This document shows positions 33,874 to 43,319 of a stretch of DNA of 64,000 nt, one piece after another. The notes under the pieces are model-generated. The model had not been told where the DNA came from and did not search any database. It saw nothing but the letters and a program-made list of their open reading frames with translations. Origin of the DNA: an uncultured Lachnospiraceae bacterium (GTDB lineage Bacteria > Bacillota > Clostridia > Lachnospirales > Lachnospiraceae); assembly GCA_910585765.1 (NCBI GenBank), contig CAJUES010000013.1, forward strand, positions 4,103-68,102. Reading direction: 5' to 3'. The position numbers and the translations under genes were made by a program. Every line of letters starts with the position of its first letter. The first letter of the stretch is position 1.

Positions 33874-34539
33874 CTATAGCGGCCCCTTTCCCTGTATAAT
33901 AAGTTTCCTGATGTCTGCGAGCGATTCCGCCACCGCATACAGCAGCGGTCTGATCTCCGCATCCGGCTGTGTCAGATCCGGAACCATCACCGGTCTGCAG
34001 CCCGCTGCGTATGCCGACCTGATACCGTTTGGTGAATCCTCGACCGCGATGCAGTCCATCGGCTTCTCCCCGATCTGCTCGCAGGCATACAGATAGACAT
34101 CCGGCGCGGGCTTTCCGTTTGCCACCTGCTTTGCGCTCACGATCCTGTCAAACTGATCCCTGACGCCGATCGCACCAAGGTGCTGCAGCGTGAGCTCAAT
34201 CGGTGTCGCTGTCGCCACTGCCGCCTTGATGCCCCTCTCATGCAAAAAAGCCAGTATCTCATCAATACCGGGCTTTTTCTCCAATCCATATTGCTCAAGG
34301 CGCTCTGCCACAAGGCGGCGCCTCACTTCACGTACCGCATAATAATCAAACCCTGCTCCGAAGATGTCCTTCATCATCTCCGCGGCAAGCCTTGCGTCAC
34401 AGCTGCGCAGCATCAGCGCATGCTCCCTGCCAAAATCCGCATACCCCGCCATGTGTGCCGCCTCACACCACGCTGCATTGTAATGTTTTTCCGTGTCGAT
34501 GAGCACTCCGTCCATGTCAAATATCACTGCTTTGATCAT
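33874..34539 (-). CDS. HAD superfamily hydrolase, beta-phosphoglucomutase-like
   Basis: A 221-aa cytoplasmic phosphatase or phosphomutase. Motif I FDMDGVLIDTEKHYN, a helical cap (about 15-85), motif II VATATP, motif III Lys in NGKPAPDVYL and motif IV CIAVEDSPNGIRSA. Substrate (a sugar phosphate or similar) not determinable. AGAGGAA precedes ATG. Likely co-transcribed with the chemoreceptor gene. Confidence 0.88.
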   Translation of the reverse strand: MIKAVIFDMDGVLIDTEKHYNAAWCEAAHMAGYADFGREHALMLRSCDARLAAEMMKDIFGAGFDYYAVREVRRRLVAERLEQYGLEKKPGIDEILAFLHERGIKAAVATATPIELTLQHLGAIGVRDQFDRIVSAKQVANGKPAPDVYLYACEQIGEKPMDCIAVEDSPNGIRSAYAAGCRPVMVPDLTQPDAEIRPLLYAVAESLADIRKLIIQGKGPL

Positions 34540-34628
34540 ATCATTCCTCTAACCCTTATATCCCGCCTGCACCTCCCCGTTTGAAGGTACACGCCATTTA
34601 TGCCTCCATGTCCCGTCCCTGCAGGCAC

Positions 34629-35894
34629 TCAATTCCCTGCATACAGGATCTTCTCCTTGGGCACCTCCTGGTTCTGCTGCATCAGATTCAGCAGCGTGAT
34701 GTAATTCTTGATCATGTCACGCGCGGTATTCTCCTCGCCGTCGAGGTTCTTCCCGTACTGCTGTTTCAGAAAATAGATGTAATCATCATGCTCGAGCTTC
34801 GGCGTGTACGCGTACAGAATCCCATGTATGTCAGCCAGCTTCTCGAGCAGCACATACATCTCTCCCGGGTTCAGCACGGACAGTCTGATCACCGGAGATG
34901 CCATATCCCGCATCTTGATCCTGCCCTCCTGCTCGAAACTTGACTCCGCGAGCCTTGAGCGCAGCGGCTCAAAACTGAACACGCCCCGCACAGGGTCCTC
35001 CATCGCCTCCCGCGTGACACTGATGATGATCCCCAGATAAGAAGCCTTTCCCTGCAGCGCGTCATTGTAGATCGACAGCAGCTTGTTGTAATTGTACTCC
35101 CTGCCCACACGGCTCGGTATCTCATACAATGTCGAGAGCTCATCCATACAGACATAGAGCCCCGCATACCCTGCCTTCACCACAAAATCCGCAAACAGCT
35201 TGATGAAGTCGTACCAGTTGTCATCGGTGATGATCAGGTTCACTCCCAGGTCGGTCTTCGCTTCCGTTCTGGTCCTGTACTCCCCGCAGAGCCATCGCAG
35301 AGCCCTTTTCTGCAGCTCCACATCCCCTTTGCGATACCCCTTGTAATAGGATGCGAGCACTTTGCCGAAATCAAAACCGTTTACCCGCTCCTCCATCGAG
35401 GACGTCACTTTATAGATCTTCTGACTGACTCTGACGTCAAAGATCTCATGCCCGGGTACAAGTCCCTCGAACTGCACCACTTCGTTTTCGAGCGTTCCGA
35501 TCCACTTGTCAAGAATGAGCTGCAATGCTCCGTTATCGGGACTCGCATGCGTCGCCATGTTTCTGATCAATTCCCGGTACGTGGACAGCCCCTGCCCCTT
35601 ATTTCCGACAAATCTCTTGTCCACAGAGAGCTCCACATCGGTCACGACAAAGTTTTTCTCCATCACATGGTTTCTCAGCGCATGCATGAGAAAGGTCTTG
35701 CCGCTTCCGTATTTCCCCTCGATAAAGCGAAACGCCGCCCCTCCCTGCTCGATGATGGATACGTCCTGCAACAGCGCCTGAATCTCACTCCTTCTCCCCA
35801 CAGTAATGTACTCAAGCCCTATCCTCGGAACGACTCCGCTTTTTAAGGAATTTAAAACGGTGGCTGCTGTTGTCCTCGATATCCCGCTATCCAT
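34629..35894 (-). CDS. P-loop ATP-binding protein, BrxD-like (DUF2791)
   Basis: A 421-aa cytoplasmic ATPase. Early conserved stretch VLNSLKSGVVPRIGLEYITV, Walker A FIEGKYGSGKTFL, Walker B-like GLYVCMDELSTLYEIPSRVG, and a sensor-like region IIISVTREAMEDPVRGVF. This matches DUF2791 proteins, known as BrxD in some BREX phage-defence loci and also found with TerB/DEAD-helicase neighbours. Here the only partner is the DUF4391-like gene 76 bp upstream. GGGGAGGAA precedes ATG 35894. No methylase, PglZ or large BrxC-type ATPase is nearby, so a complete BREX system is not present. Confidence 0.75.
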   Translation of the reverse strand: MDSGISRTTAATVLNSLKSGVVPRIGLEYITVGRRSEIQALLQDVSIIEQGGAAFRFIEGKYGSGKTFLMHALRNHVMEKNFVVTDVELSVDKRFVGNKGQGLSTYRELIRNMATHASPDNGALQLILDKWIGTLENEVVQFEGLVPGHEIFDVRVSQKIYKVTSSMEERVNGFDFGKVLASYYKGYRKGDVELQKRALRWLCGEYRTRTEAKTDLGVNLIITDDNWYDFIKLFADFVVKAGYAGLYVCMDELSTLYEIPSRVGREYNYNKLLSIYNDALQGKASYLGIIISVTREAMEDPVRGVFSFEPLRSRLAESSFEQEGRIKMRDMASPVIRLSVLNPGEMYVLLEKLADIHGILYAYTPKLEHDDYIYFLKQQYGKNLDGEENTARDMIKNYITLLNLMQQNQEVPKEKILYAGN

Positions 35895-35970
35895 ACACCC
35901 CATTCCTCCCCATACTGCTGTGTGCCAGTGGAAACTCCCCAGTTCCACCCGCACTCTATGTATTACGATA

Positions 35971-36597
35971 TTATACTACTCTGAGCTGTGACTGCACAAA
36001 ATCCGCATCCGCCCTGATCCGGTCGAGATTTTCAAGGCTGAATTCATACGCGAGGGACTCCCGCTCGCTGTCCTTGTTCAGACGCTCGAACGCCTTCTCG
36101 ATCATGATCATCCGTTTCTGATGGAAGAGTGTCGCGTAGATGCGTTTGTGGATCTGCTGTGTCGTCTTGCCTGCGTCCGCGTCATAGTCCATGACCTCGA
36201 TCAGGCGGTCCGCATCGTACGGATAAAAATCCGTCGAGCAGGACCTGCTCGATCTGCCAACCGATATGCAGGTTCCCATAGACAGCTCACCGTCGCACAG
36301 ATAGACCATCAGTATCGGCCGCTGCAGCAGCCCGGCGAACACATCCGTAAGCAGATCCGGATCGATCTTTCTCTTGAGATTCACCTCAAACACCGACAAT
36401 CCCTGCTCCCTGACGAGCTCTTTCATGTCCTTGACTCCCTCTTTGTCCACCAGATGATAACTCCACTCAACGCTCTCGATCTCAGCTTCAAAGATGCGGC
36501 GGCATTTCAGATTGTCAATCTTCTGGAACAGCGCGTCAAGCGGCATCCCTTTATCAACTTTGTACTGCTTTGGAATATTGTATCTTCCCTCGCTCAT
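35971..36597 (-). CDS. DUF4391-like protein
   Basis: A 208-aa soluble protein starting MSEGRYNIPKQYKVDKGMPL. Conserved features are CRRIFEAEIESVEWSYHLVD, VFEVNLKRKIDPDLLTDVFA, PILMVYLCDG and GKTTQQIHKRIYATLFHQKR, then a helical C-terminus. Such proteins are often coded beside helicases or methylases of defence loci, a context I recall rather than verified. No catalytic motif seen. AAGGTGGGG precedes the ATG at 36597. The AT-rich upstream region has TATAAT near 36670. It forms a two-gene unit with the BrxD-like ATPase. Confidence 0.6.
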   Translation of the reverse strand: MSEGRYNIPKQYKVDKGMPLDALFQKIDNLKCRRIFEAEIESVEWSYHLVDKEGVKDMKELVREQGLSVFEVNLKRKIDPDLLTDVFAGLLQRPILMVYLCDGELSMGTCISVGRSSRSCSTDFYPYDADRLIEVMDYDADAGKTTQQIHKRIYATLFHQKRMIMIEKAFERLNKDSERESLAYEFSLENLDRIRADADFVQSQLRVV

Positions 36598-36764
36598 ACA
36601 GATCCCCACCTTTACATAGTGCATATTTGAACCGTTAACGTTTTATGTTAATCGTTTCTCCCCTATTATAATATACAATTTATATTATTTCTACAATTTG
36701 TTTTATTTTCCTTAATTTTTGTGAAATATGTCAATTAAGTTTCAAAAAAATACCTCAAATAAAG

Positions 36765-36796
36765 AAGGAAATCTGTCATATTCCACAGATTCCCTT
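36765..36796 (-). terminator. Terminator after the aldo/keto reductase gene
   Basis: 12-bp stem AAGGGAATCTGT/ACAGATTTCCTT (one mismatch) with an 8-nt loop, then CTTTATTT on the minus strand, 18 bp past the stop. Confidence 0.8.
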
Positions 36797-36813
36797 CCCC
36801 CTCACAGCGCTTT

Positions 36814-37947
36814 TTAACCTGTTATGCCGTCCAGCTCCGTCTGCAGCCGCGCAAGATCCTCGCGGATCGCGATGTGCTGCGGACACGCCTGCTCGCACTT
36901 GCCGCACTTGACACAGTTGGACGCCTTGTTCGCCTCGTCGATCCCGTTTTTCCAGTTCCACCTCGCCTCGTTCACATTCTCATATATGTGGTACTGGTTC
37001 CAGATGCCAAAACACCGCGGAATATCGACACCCGCAGGGCAGGGCATGCAGTAGCGGCAGCCTGTGCAGCCGTTCTGAACCCTGCTGCGCAGCGCATCCG
37101 ACACCTTCTCGATGACCGCCTGCTCCTCGTCCGAGAGCGGCTCGAAGCCTGCAAAGGTCGAGAGGTTATCCTCCACCTGCTCCATCGTCGACATGCCGCT
37201 CAGCACCACTTTCACATTGTCAAAGCTGCCGGCATAGCGCAGCGCCCACGAGGATGCAGTCGCACCCGGCCGCACCTTCTGAAACAGCTCGTTGATGCCC
37301 TCCGATGGAAGGTTTGCAAGCGAACCGCCCTTGACAGGCTCCATGACCACGATGGGAATGCCGAGCTTTTCGGCAAGCTCCACGCCCTTCAATGTCGCCT
37401 GCGTGTCTTTGTCCATATAGTTTAGCTGGATCTGGCAGAAATCCCACTTGTAGGACGTGATGATCTCCTCAAACGCCTCATAGTCGTCATGAAACGAAAA
37501 TCCGAGGTATCTGATCTTTCCCTCCGCGCGCAGCCTCTCACAGTACCCAAGAACGTCAAGCTCCTTCGCAAACCGCCAGCGGTCCTTCCCCAGCGCATGC
37601 ATCAGATAAAAATCGACATGATCCTTCTGCAGGCGCTCGAGCTGCTCCGAAAAAATGCGCTCCACATCCGCGATCGTCTTTACAGACCACAGCGGCAGCT
37701 TTGTCGCCAGATAATACGAATCCCTCGGATACCGTGCAAGCGCCTTGCCCGTGACCACCTCGCTCATGCCGCCGTGGTAAGGATACGCCGTGTCAAAGTA
37801 TGTGACCCCCGCCTGGTACGCCCGGTCGATCATGGCAAGCGCTTCCTCCTCGTCGATGCTGCCGTCCGCGTTTGTCGGGAACCGCATACAGCCAAACCCC
37901 AACAGTGACGTGCTGATCCCCAGATTTTCCATCTTTCTGTACTCCAT
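36814..37947 (-). CDS. Aldo/keto reductase with C-terminal 4Fe-4S clusters
   Basis: A 377-aa cytoplasmic NAD(P)H-type oxidoreductase. TIM-barrel motifs GFGCMRFP, FDTAYPYHGG with the catalytic Tyr, and DFYLMHALGKDRW. The C-terminus carries two Cys clusters, CTGCRYCMPC and CVKCGKCEQACPQH, typical of ferredoxin-fused AKRs of anaerobes. Substrate unknown. It is 54 bp downstream of mfd on the same strand. Confidence 0.92.
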   Translation of the reverse strand: MEYRKMENLGISTSLLGFGCMRFPTNADGSIDEEEALAMIDRAYQAGVTYFDTAYPYHGGMSEVVTGKALARYPRDSYYLATKLPLWSVKTIADVERIFSEQLERLQKDHVDFYLMHALGKDRWRFAKELDVLGYCERLRAEGKIRYLGFSFHDDYEAFEEIITSYKWDFCQIQLNYMDKDTQATLKGVELAEKLGIPIVVMEPVKGGSLANLPSEGINELFQKVRPGATASSWALRYAGSFDNVKVVLSGMSTMEQVEDNLSTFAGFEPLSDEEQAVIEKVSDALRSRVQNGCTGCRYCMPCPAGVDIPRCFGIWNQYHIYENVNEARWNWKNGIDEANKASNCVKCGKCEQACPQHIAIREDLARLQTELDGITG

Positions 37948-38001
37948 AAAAGTTCTCCTTTCAATTTGGTTCCATATTTATCGTAAGCCGTTCCCGCGGG
38001 C

Positions 38002-41000
38002 TCAGCTGTCGTACAGCAGTGCCATGTCCGCAAGCACTTTTCCTGTATGCGCCATCATGAGCTCAGCCTCTTTCTCTATTAAACCATACTTTTTGTATTT
38101 TAGCACGAAATTTGGTGTCCCTTTTGCAGAAAATTCCAGGACACCTTTGTACTTTGCCATCAGATCGGGAAGTCGCTCTACCCGGACGGGCGCATAGGGC
38201 TCCATGAAAAACGTGACCTGCCCCACCTTTCCCTTGATCTCTGTCACATACCGCCTGTGCGCCGTGACGCGGATCAGTGAGATTTGGATCAGATTCTCGA
38301 CAGACTTCGGCACATTGCCGAAGCGGTCCCTGAGTTCCTTTCTCATGTCATCGCACTCCGCCTCGTTCTCAAGGCTCGCGATGCGCTTGTATATGTCAAG
38401 CTTCTGTACCTCGTTGACGATGTACTCTGGCGGGATAAAGGCGTCGACGTCCATGTCCACATAGGTGCCGAAATCCGCCTCGACTTTTTTCGTCCCCTTG
38501 AGCGTCCTGACCGCCTCGTTGAGCATCTTGCAGTACAGGTCATAGCCGACTGCCTCCATATGCCCGTGCTGGCGCTCTCCGAGCAGATTTCCCGCCCCCC
38601 TGATCTCAAGGTCGCGCATCGCGATCTTGAATCCGCTGCCCAGATCCGTGAACTCGCGGATCGCCTGCAGGCGCTTCTCCGCCACTTCCTTGAGCATCTT
38701 GTCCCGCCTGTACATCAAAAACGCGTACGAAGTCCTGTTTGAGCGCCCCACGCGCCCGCGCAGCTGGTAGAGCTGTGAGAGCCCCATCGCGTCGGAGTCG
38801 TGGATGATCATGGTGTTGACATTCGAGATGTCGAGTCCGGTCTCTATGATCGTCGTCGACACCAGCACATCAATCTCACCGCCGATGAACTGGAACATGA
38901 TCTTCTCGAGCTCATGCTCCTTCATCTGACCGTGGGCGTACGCCACGACCGCCTCCGGGACGAGACGCGCGACCTGGCTGGTGATCTCCTCTATATTGTT
39001 GATGCGGTTGTACACATAGTACACCTGCCCCTGTCTCGACAGCTCGCGGACGATCGCCTCGCGCACCATCTCCTCGTTGTACTCCATGACGTAGGTCTGT
39101 ATCGGCTGGCGCTCCCCCGGCGCCTCCTCGAGAACGCTCATGTCGCGGATCCCCACGAGGCTCATGTGCAGTGTCCGCGGGATCGGCGTCGCCGTCAGCG
39201 TCAGCACATCCACATCCTCCTTGACCTGCTTGATCTTCTCCTTGTGGCGCACGCCAAAACGCTGCTCCTCATCGACGATCAGAAGCCCCAGATCCTTGTA
39301 CTGCACGTCTGCCGACAGCAGTCTGTGCGTGCCGATGACGATATCCACCAGCCCTTTTTTCAGCCCCTCGACCGTCTTCTTCATCTCGCCCGCTGTCCGA
39401 AAACGGGACATCATCTCCACGCGCACCGGAAAGTCCTTCATGCGCTGCATAAATGTGTTGTAGTGCTGCTGTGCCAGGATCGTCGTCGGCACAAGGTAGG
39501 CGACCTGCTTTCCGTCCTGAATGGCTTTGAACGCCGCGCGGATCGCGATCTCCGTCTTTCCGTAGCCCACATCGCCGCAGATCAGCCGGTCCATGATCCG
39601 CGGGCTCTCCATATCGCTCTTGGTCGCCTCGATGGCAAGGAGCTGGTCGCCCGTCTCCTCAAACGGGAACATCTCCTCAAACTCCTGCTGCCACACGGTG
39701 TCCCTGCTGAAGATAAAGCCCTGTTTTTGTTGCCGGACGGCATACAGCTCAACGAGATCCCGGGCGATCTCGTTGACTGCCGACTTCACCCTCGTCTTCG
39801 TCTTCACCCACTCCTGGGTGCCGAGCTTGTTCAGTTTCGGCCTTTTTGCCGCGTCGGACGAGGCGTATTTCTGGATCGCGTCAAGCCCCGTCGCAAGGAC
39901 GTAGAGATTGCCGCCGTCGCGGTACTCGATCTTGATATAATCCTTTACAACCTTGTCTACCTCAACCTTCTCGATCCCCTTGTAGACACCGAGTCCGTGG
40001 TTTTCATGGACAACGTAATCCCCCACTTTCAGATCCGAAAAATTCTGGATCTTCTGACCCTCATACGCCTTTTTCTTCTTTTTGCGCTGCTGCTTCCCAA
40101 AGATATCCGTCTCGGAGATCACGACAAACTTTAACATCGGGTACTCAAATCCCTTCCGGACGGAACCGTGGTACGTCATGATCTCCCCCGGCTGAAGGAT
40201 CCTGTCCGAGTCCTCCGAGTAGAAGGCGAGCAGTCCCTCGTCCATGAGATCCGCGGCAAGGCGCTTGGCGCGCGTCGCGGATGCGGACAGCAACAGCACC
40301 CTGTATCCCTGCTTCCTGTAATGGTTCAGATCCTTCACCAGCTCCGCAAAGCTATTATTATAGGAAGAGATATTTCTGGCATTGACGGCATACCGGTCTG
40401 CGAATTTGATGCCAAATCCCTTGAACTCCATGGCAGAGAGCGCAAGGATACGCGCATCCTCAAGCTTAGCCATCGTCTCCTGCACGGAGTAGAGCACCTC
40501 CGTCTGCCCAGGCAGGATATACCCTTTTTCCGTCCTGTTTGCCATGCTCTCGCGAAATTCCAGCTCCACAGCCCTTGCGTGCTCCTCGATCCGCAGCGGT
40601 TCGTCGAGATAGATGCAGCATCGCCTGCTCTTCAAAAGATCGGTGAAGGACATGGTGTCCTCATAGAAATAGTGGATGAAACTGTCGAGGTTCACCAGGT
40701 TCTGGAACTGTGTCACCTGCTCCCTCAGATCAGACACCGCCGCCTCGAGACGGTGCGCCTCCTCCGGCTTTGTCTGCTCCCTGAAAAGCTTCGCCTGCGC
40801 CTTGCAGTCCTTCTCGATCCTGTGAAATCCCTTGTCGAGCACGGACTGCGGCAGGATCAGTTCCGCCGCCGGATAAACTGACACCTGTGTCATATTTTCC
40901 TCGACGGAGCGCTGGCTCAGCACGTCAAAGGTGCGGATCGATTCGACCTCATCCCCCCACAGTTCGATGCGGACAGGATTCTCCGCGGTCAGGTCAAAAA

Positions 41001-41538
41001 TGTCAACGATCCCTCCGCGGATCGAAAACTGCCCCGGCGCCTCCACCTGGTAATTCTTCTCGTACCCCATCGCCACGAGCCTGCGCGCAAGCGCCCGCTC
41101 CTCGACCACGCTGCCCTTCCCGATGCTGATGATGTTGTCCTCGAGCACGGACAGCGGGATCTGATGCGCCATCAGTGCCGAAAAAGTCGTGACGATCGTG
41201 ACCGGGATCTTCTCGAGCAGCCTGCGCTGCACCGCCATCCTCTCCTTGACAAGCTGGTTGCCGTGCACATCCGCCTGGTAGAAGATCAGATCCTTCGCCG
41301 GATAGAAATACGACTCCCTGCAGTACAGGCGGCAGTCCTCCAAAAGCTCCCTCGCCTTGATATCGCTGTAGGTCACGATCAGCTTCACGTCATAATCCTG
41401 ATCCGTGCCAAACACCATGTGGAGTTTCTGGGAATCCACACAGCCGCTTATGCTCACCTTTCCGCCCTTTTTATCCAATGCTTTTATAGTCTCTTCGTAC
41501 TCGCCGAGCTCCCTGATCGGTGCCAATACTGTGTTCAC
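38002..41538 (-). CDS. mfd: Transcription-repair coupling factor
   Basis: A 1178-aa ATPase that removes stalled RNA polymerase and recruits UvrA. UvrB-like N-terminal domain with GQFSIRGGIVDIFDLTAENP, RNA-polymerase-interacting domain with DYVVHENHGLGVYKGIEKVE, RecG-like translocase with GDVGYGKTE, LLIVDEEQRFGV and TATPIPRTL, then the TRCF C-terminal domain. The GTG start at 41538 has GGAGGAC 8-10 bp upstream. The usual pth-mfd order of Firmicutes is kept (91 bp gap). Confidence 0.96.
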   Translation of the reverse strand: MNTVLAPIRELGEYEETIKALDKKGGKVSISGCVDSQKLHMVFGTDQDYDVKLIVTYSDIKARELLEDCRLYCRESYFYPAKDLIFYQADVHGNQLVKERMAVQRRLLEKIPVTIVTTFSALMAHQIPLSVLEDNIISIGKGSVVEERALARRLVAMGYEKNYQVEAPGQFSIRGGIVDIFDLTAENPVRIELWGDEVESIRTFDVLSQRSVEENMTQVSVYPAAELILPQSVLDKGFHRIEKDCKAQAKLFREQTKPEEAHRLEAAVSDLREQVTQFQNLVNLDSFIHYFYEDTMSFTDLLKSRRCCIYLDEPLRIEEHARAVELEFRESMANRTEKGYILPGQTEVLYSVQETMAKLEDARILALSAMEFKGFGIKFADRYAVNARNISSYNNSFAELVKDLNHYRKQGYRVLLLSASATRAKRLAADLMDEGLLAFYSEDSDRILQPGEIMTYHGSVRKGFEYPMLKFVVISETDIFGKQQRKKKKKAYEGQKIQNFSDLKVGDYVVHENHGLGVYKGIEKVEVDKVVKDYIKIEYRDGGNLYVLATGLDAIQKYASSDAAKRPKLNKLGTQEWVKTKTRVKSAVNEIARDLVELYAVRQQKQGFIFSRDTVWQQEFEEMFPFEETGDQLLAIEATKSDMESPRIMDRLICGDVGYGKTEIAIRAAFKAIQDGKQVAYLVPTTILAQQHYNTFMQRMKDFPVRVEMMSRFRTAGEMKKTVEGLKKGLVDIVIGTHRLLSADVQYKDLGLLIVDEEQRFGVRHKEKIKQVKEDVDVLTLTATPIPRTLHMSLVGIRDMSVLEEAPGERQPIQTYVMEYNEEMVREAIVRELSRQGQVYYVYNRINNIEEITSQVARLVPEAVVAYAHGQMKEHELEKIMFQFIGGEIDVLVSTTIIETGLDISNVNTMIIHDSDAMGLSQLYQLRGRVGRSNRTSYAFLMYRRDKMLKEVAEKRLQAIREFTDLGSGFKIAMRDLEIRGAGNLLGERQHGHMEAVGYDLYCKMLNEAVRTLKGTKKVEADFGTYVDMDVDAFIPPEYIVNEVQKLDIYKRIASLENEAECDDMRKELRDRFGNVPKSVENLIQISLIRVTAHRRYVTEIKGKVGQVTFFMEPYAPVRVERLPDLMAKYKGVLEFSAKGTPNFVLKYKKYGLIEKEAELMMAHTGKVLADMALLYDS

Positions 41539-41629
41539 GATTGATCGTCCTCCATATCTATACTCTATCGCTGCTGCCGCCTTGCCGGATCTATCCCCGC
41601 TTTTGCGGCAGATCGTTTGCCTGCCGGTA

Positions 41630-42211
41630 TCACTCACGCTTCGTATTCTTCACATTATAGTTGTTCATCGCCATGTCCACCTGATCCTCGAGCATCATAT
41701 TCACCGCGCCGTCCACCTTCTCCAGGCTCTCCGCCATCACCTTCATCTCTTCTTTGCTGAAATGACCGAGCACATAGTCCGCGAGGTCATATCCCTTCGG
41801 CTTCTCACCGACGCCGACCTTGATGCGCAGAAACGTGTCGCTCCCCAGATTCGCGATAATGTTCTTGATGCCATTGTGCCCGCCCGAACTGCCCTTCTTG
41901 CGGATGCGCAGCTGGCCGACGTCGAGACTGATATCGTCGTAGATCACGATCAGCTCACTCGCCGCGTCGACCTTATAGTAATCCACCACCGCGCGGATTG
42001 CCTCGCCGCTCAGGTTCATGTATGTGAGCGGCTTCACAAGCACGACCTTCGTGCCGCCGATCACGCCCTTCCCGACCAGTGCCCTGTGCCTGCAGTCCAT
42101 CACGCTGATATTGTACTTGTCCGCAAGCGCATCGACCGCCATAAAACCGATATTGTGTCTCGTATTCTCGTACTCCTTTGTTGGATTTCCAAGCCCTGCT
42201 ATAATAACCAT
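41630..42211 (-). CDS. pth: Peptidyl-tRNA hydrolase
   Basis: A 193-aa enzyme releasing tRNA from peptidyl-tRNA. GLGNPTKEYENTRHNIGFM includes the catalytic His in RHN; further conserved KPLTYMNLSGEAI and the Asp/His site IYDDISLDVGQLRIRKKGSS followed by GGHNG. GGAGACAG precedes the ATG at 42211. It starts 1 bp after the DUF6472 gene stop and is followed by mfd. Confidence 0.96.
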   Translation of the reverse strand: MVIIAGLGNPTKEYENTRHNIGFMAVDALADKYNISVMDCRHRALVGKGVIGGTKVVLVKPLTYMNLSGEAIRAVVDYYKVDAASELIVIYDDISLDVGQLRIRKKGSSGGHNGIKNIIANLGSDTFLRIKVGVGEKPKGYDLADYVLGHFSKEEMKVMAESLEKVDGAVNMMLEDQVDMAMNNYNVKNTKRE

Positions 42212-42212
42212 C

Positions 42213-42389
42213 TTACTGTCTCCTAACCACCGCATACTCGTCCCCGTTTCTGTAATAAGGGCAATCCTTATACTGTCTCTCCATCACCCGCACCATGTCA
42301 TCCTCATCCATATTGACTTCGCAGTAATAACGCGCGTCATCCTCGTCATATACATTATATGCACATGTATCGCAATTTGAACTTGCCAT
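42213..42389 (-). CDS. Small Cys-containing DUF6472-like protein, 58 aa
   Basis: Short soluble acidic protein with CDTCAYN near the start, YYCEVNMDED in the middle and DCPYYRNGDEY near the end. The four Cys could bind a metal. AAAGGA is 9 bp upstream of the ATG. It immediately precedes pth and is likely in the same operon. Function unknown. Confidence 0.75.
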   Translation of the reverse strand: MASSNCDTCAYNVYDEDDARYYCEVNMDEDDMVRVMERQYKDCPYYRNGDEYAVVRRQ

Positions 42390-42707
42390 TTTATCCAATC
42401 CTTTCCCTGCAGCGCGTTTGAAGTTTGAATCATCATTCGCACCGTCTGCCCCTGTTTTAACGCAAGAAAACCCTTATCGGTCTGCCAGCCCTGCAGATCA
42501 ATAAGGTTTTTCTATTTCCCGCACCGATCAAATCCGTTTTCAAAATACATACTCATTTTTATTATAACAAATATGCACGAATAAACAACTACTTTTTTCC
42601 CCGGCGCCTGCCGGTGCGCATATAACATAAAGAAAAAAGGACAGATTGTTCCCGCCCTCTCTTCATGATCCCGCCAGTATGATATTTTAGCATGTGTTAA
42701 AAATGAT
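42390..42707. other. Gene-free spacer with a long hairpin and a degenerate repeat
   Basis: Hairpin AAAACCCTTAT/ATAAGGTTTT with additional inner pairing (42467-42510), T-rich on both sides, which may end the SH3-protein transcript. At 42599-42622 lies CCCCGGCGCCTGCCGGTGCG, a likely degraded family A repeat beside a weak terminator (GGACAGATTGTTCC, 42637-42650). Confidence 0.5.
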
Positions 42708-43178
42708 CTATTCCGAGCTGCCCGCACGAAATTTTGCATACGCGCCGCCCGCTGTAAGCGCGACGACAGCCAGCGCCAGCATGACTTTCCCCCACAGTCC
42801 CGTCCGCATTCCCTGTTCCGCTGTCCGCTGCACCTCCTCGTCATCCGCATAGTCATGGTTGATATTCTGCTCGATCTCCTGCCTGATCAGCTCCTGGTCG
42901 CCTATCGTTTTCAGATCCGCCACCCTGACATAGCCTGTGTGCTCCCCCGCAGAGACTCTGCACCAGTTATCCCTGGCATCTTCCACTGTAAAGACCACCG
43001 TACCTGCCACCAAAGAAGCCACAAGCTCTGACTTGTCCGATGCCTCCTCGTACAGTTTTGCATCCACCCCTGTCTCGAGCACCATATTTTCCGTTATCTC
43101 GCTCAGATCTGATGCCAGTACAGGTGTCTTCCAGATCACGATCATCAGGAAAACCGCCACAATCAATAACCTTCTCAT
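42708..43178 (-). CDS. Exported SH3-like domain protein
   Basis: A 156-aa protein with a signal peptide (MRRLLIVAVFLMIVIWKTPV, cleaved near ASD), a bacterial SH3 module (about 30-90, VETGVDAKLYEEASDKSELV, then GYVRVADLK) and a C-terminal membrane segment (GKVMLALAVVALTAGGAYA). Bacterial SH3 modules usually bind peptidoglycan or proteins. Probably faces the cell wall while held by the C-terminal helix. Confidence 0.78.
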   Translation of the reverse strand: MRRLLIVAVFLMIVIWKTPVLASDLSEITENMVLETGVDAKLYEEASDKSELVASLVAGTVVFTVEDARDNWCRVSAGEHTGYVRVADLKTIGDQELIRQEIEQNINHDYADDEEVQRTAEQGMRTGLWGKVMLALAVVALTAGGAYAKFRAGSSE

Positions 43179-43247
43179 CCGTTCATCCTCCCCTCACTTG
43201 TGCCACCTTCCGATGCACCAATACACCAGCGTGCGCATAAAAATTGC

Positions 43248-43281
43248 ATAGAAAAGGATGCCGGACGGCATCCTTTTCTAT
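43248..43281 (-). terminator. Strong terminator after the Ser-rich gene
   Basis: Perfect 15-bp stem ATAGAAAAGGATGCC/GGCATCCTTTTCTAT with loop GGAC; on the minus strand GCAATTTTTATGCGC follows. The ATGCGC end resembles the edge of repeat family A. Confidence 0.85.
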
Positions 43282-43319
43282 GATCATGACTGGAGCAGGA
43301 TTGAAACACGCCAAAAAAC

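Noticed and set aside
34629..36597. Complete BREX phage-defence system
   Set aside because: brxA, brxB, brxC, pglX and pglZ homologues are absent; only a BrxD-like ATPase is present.
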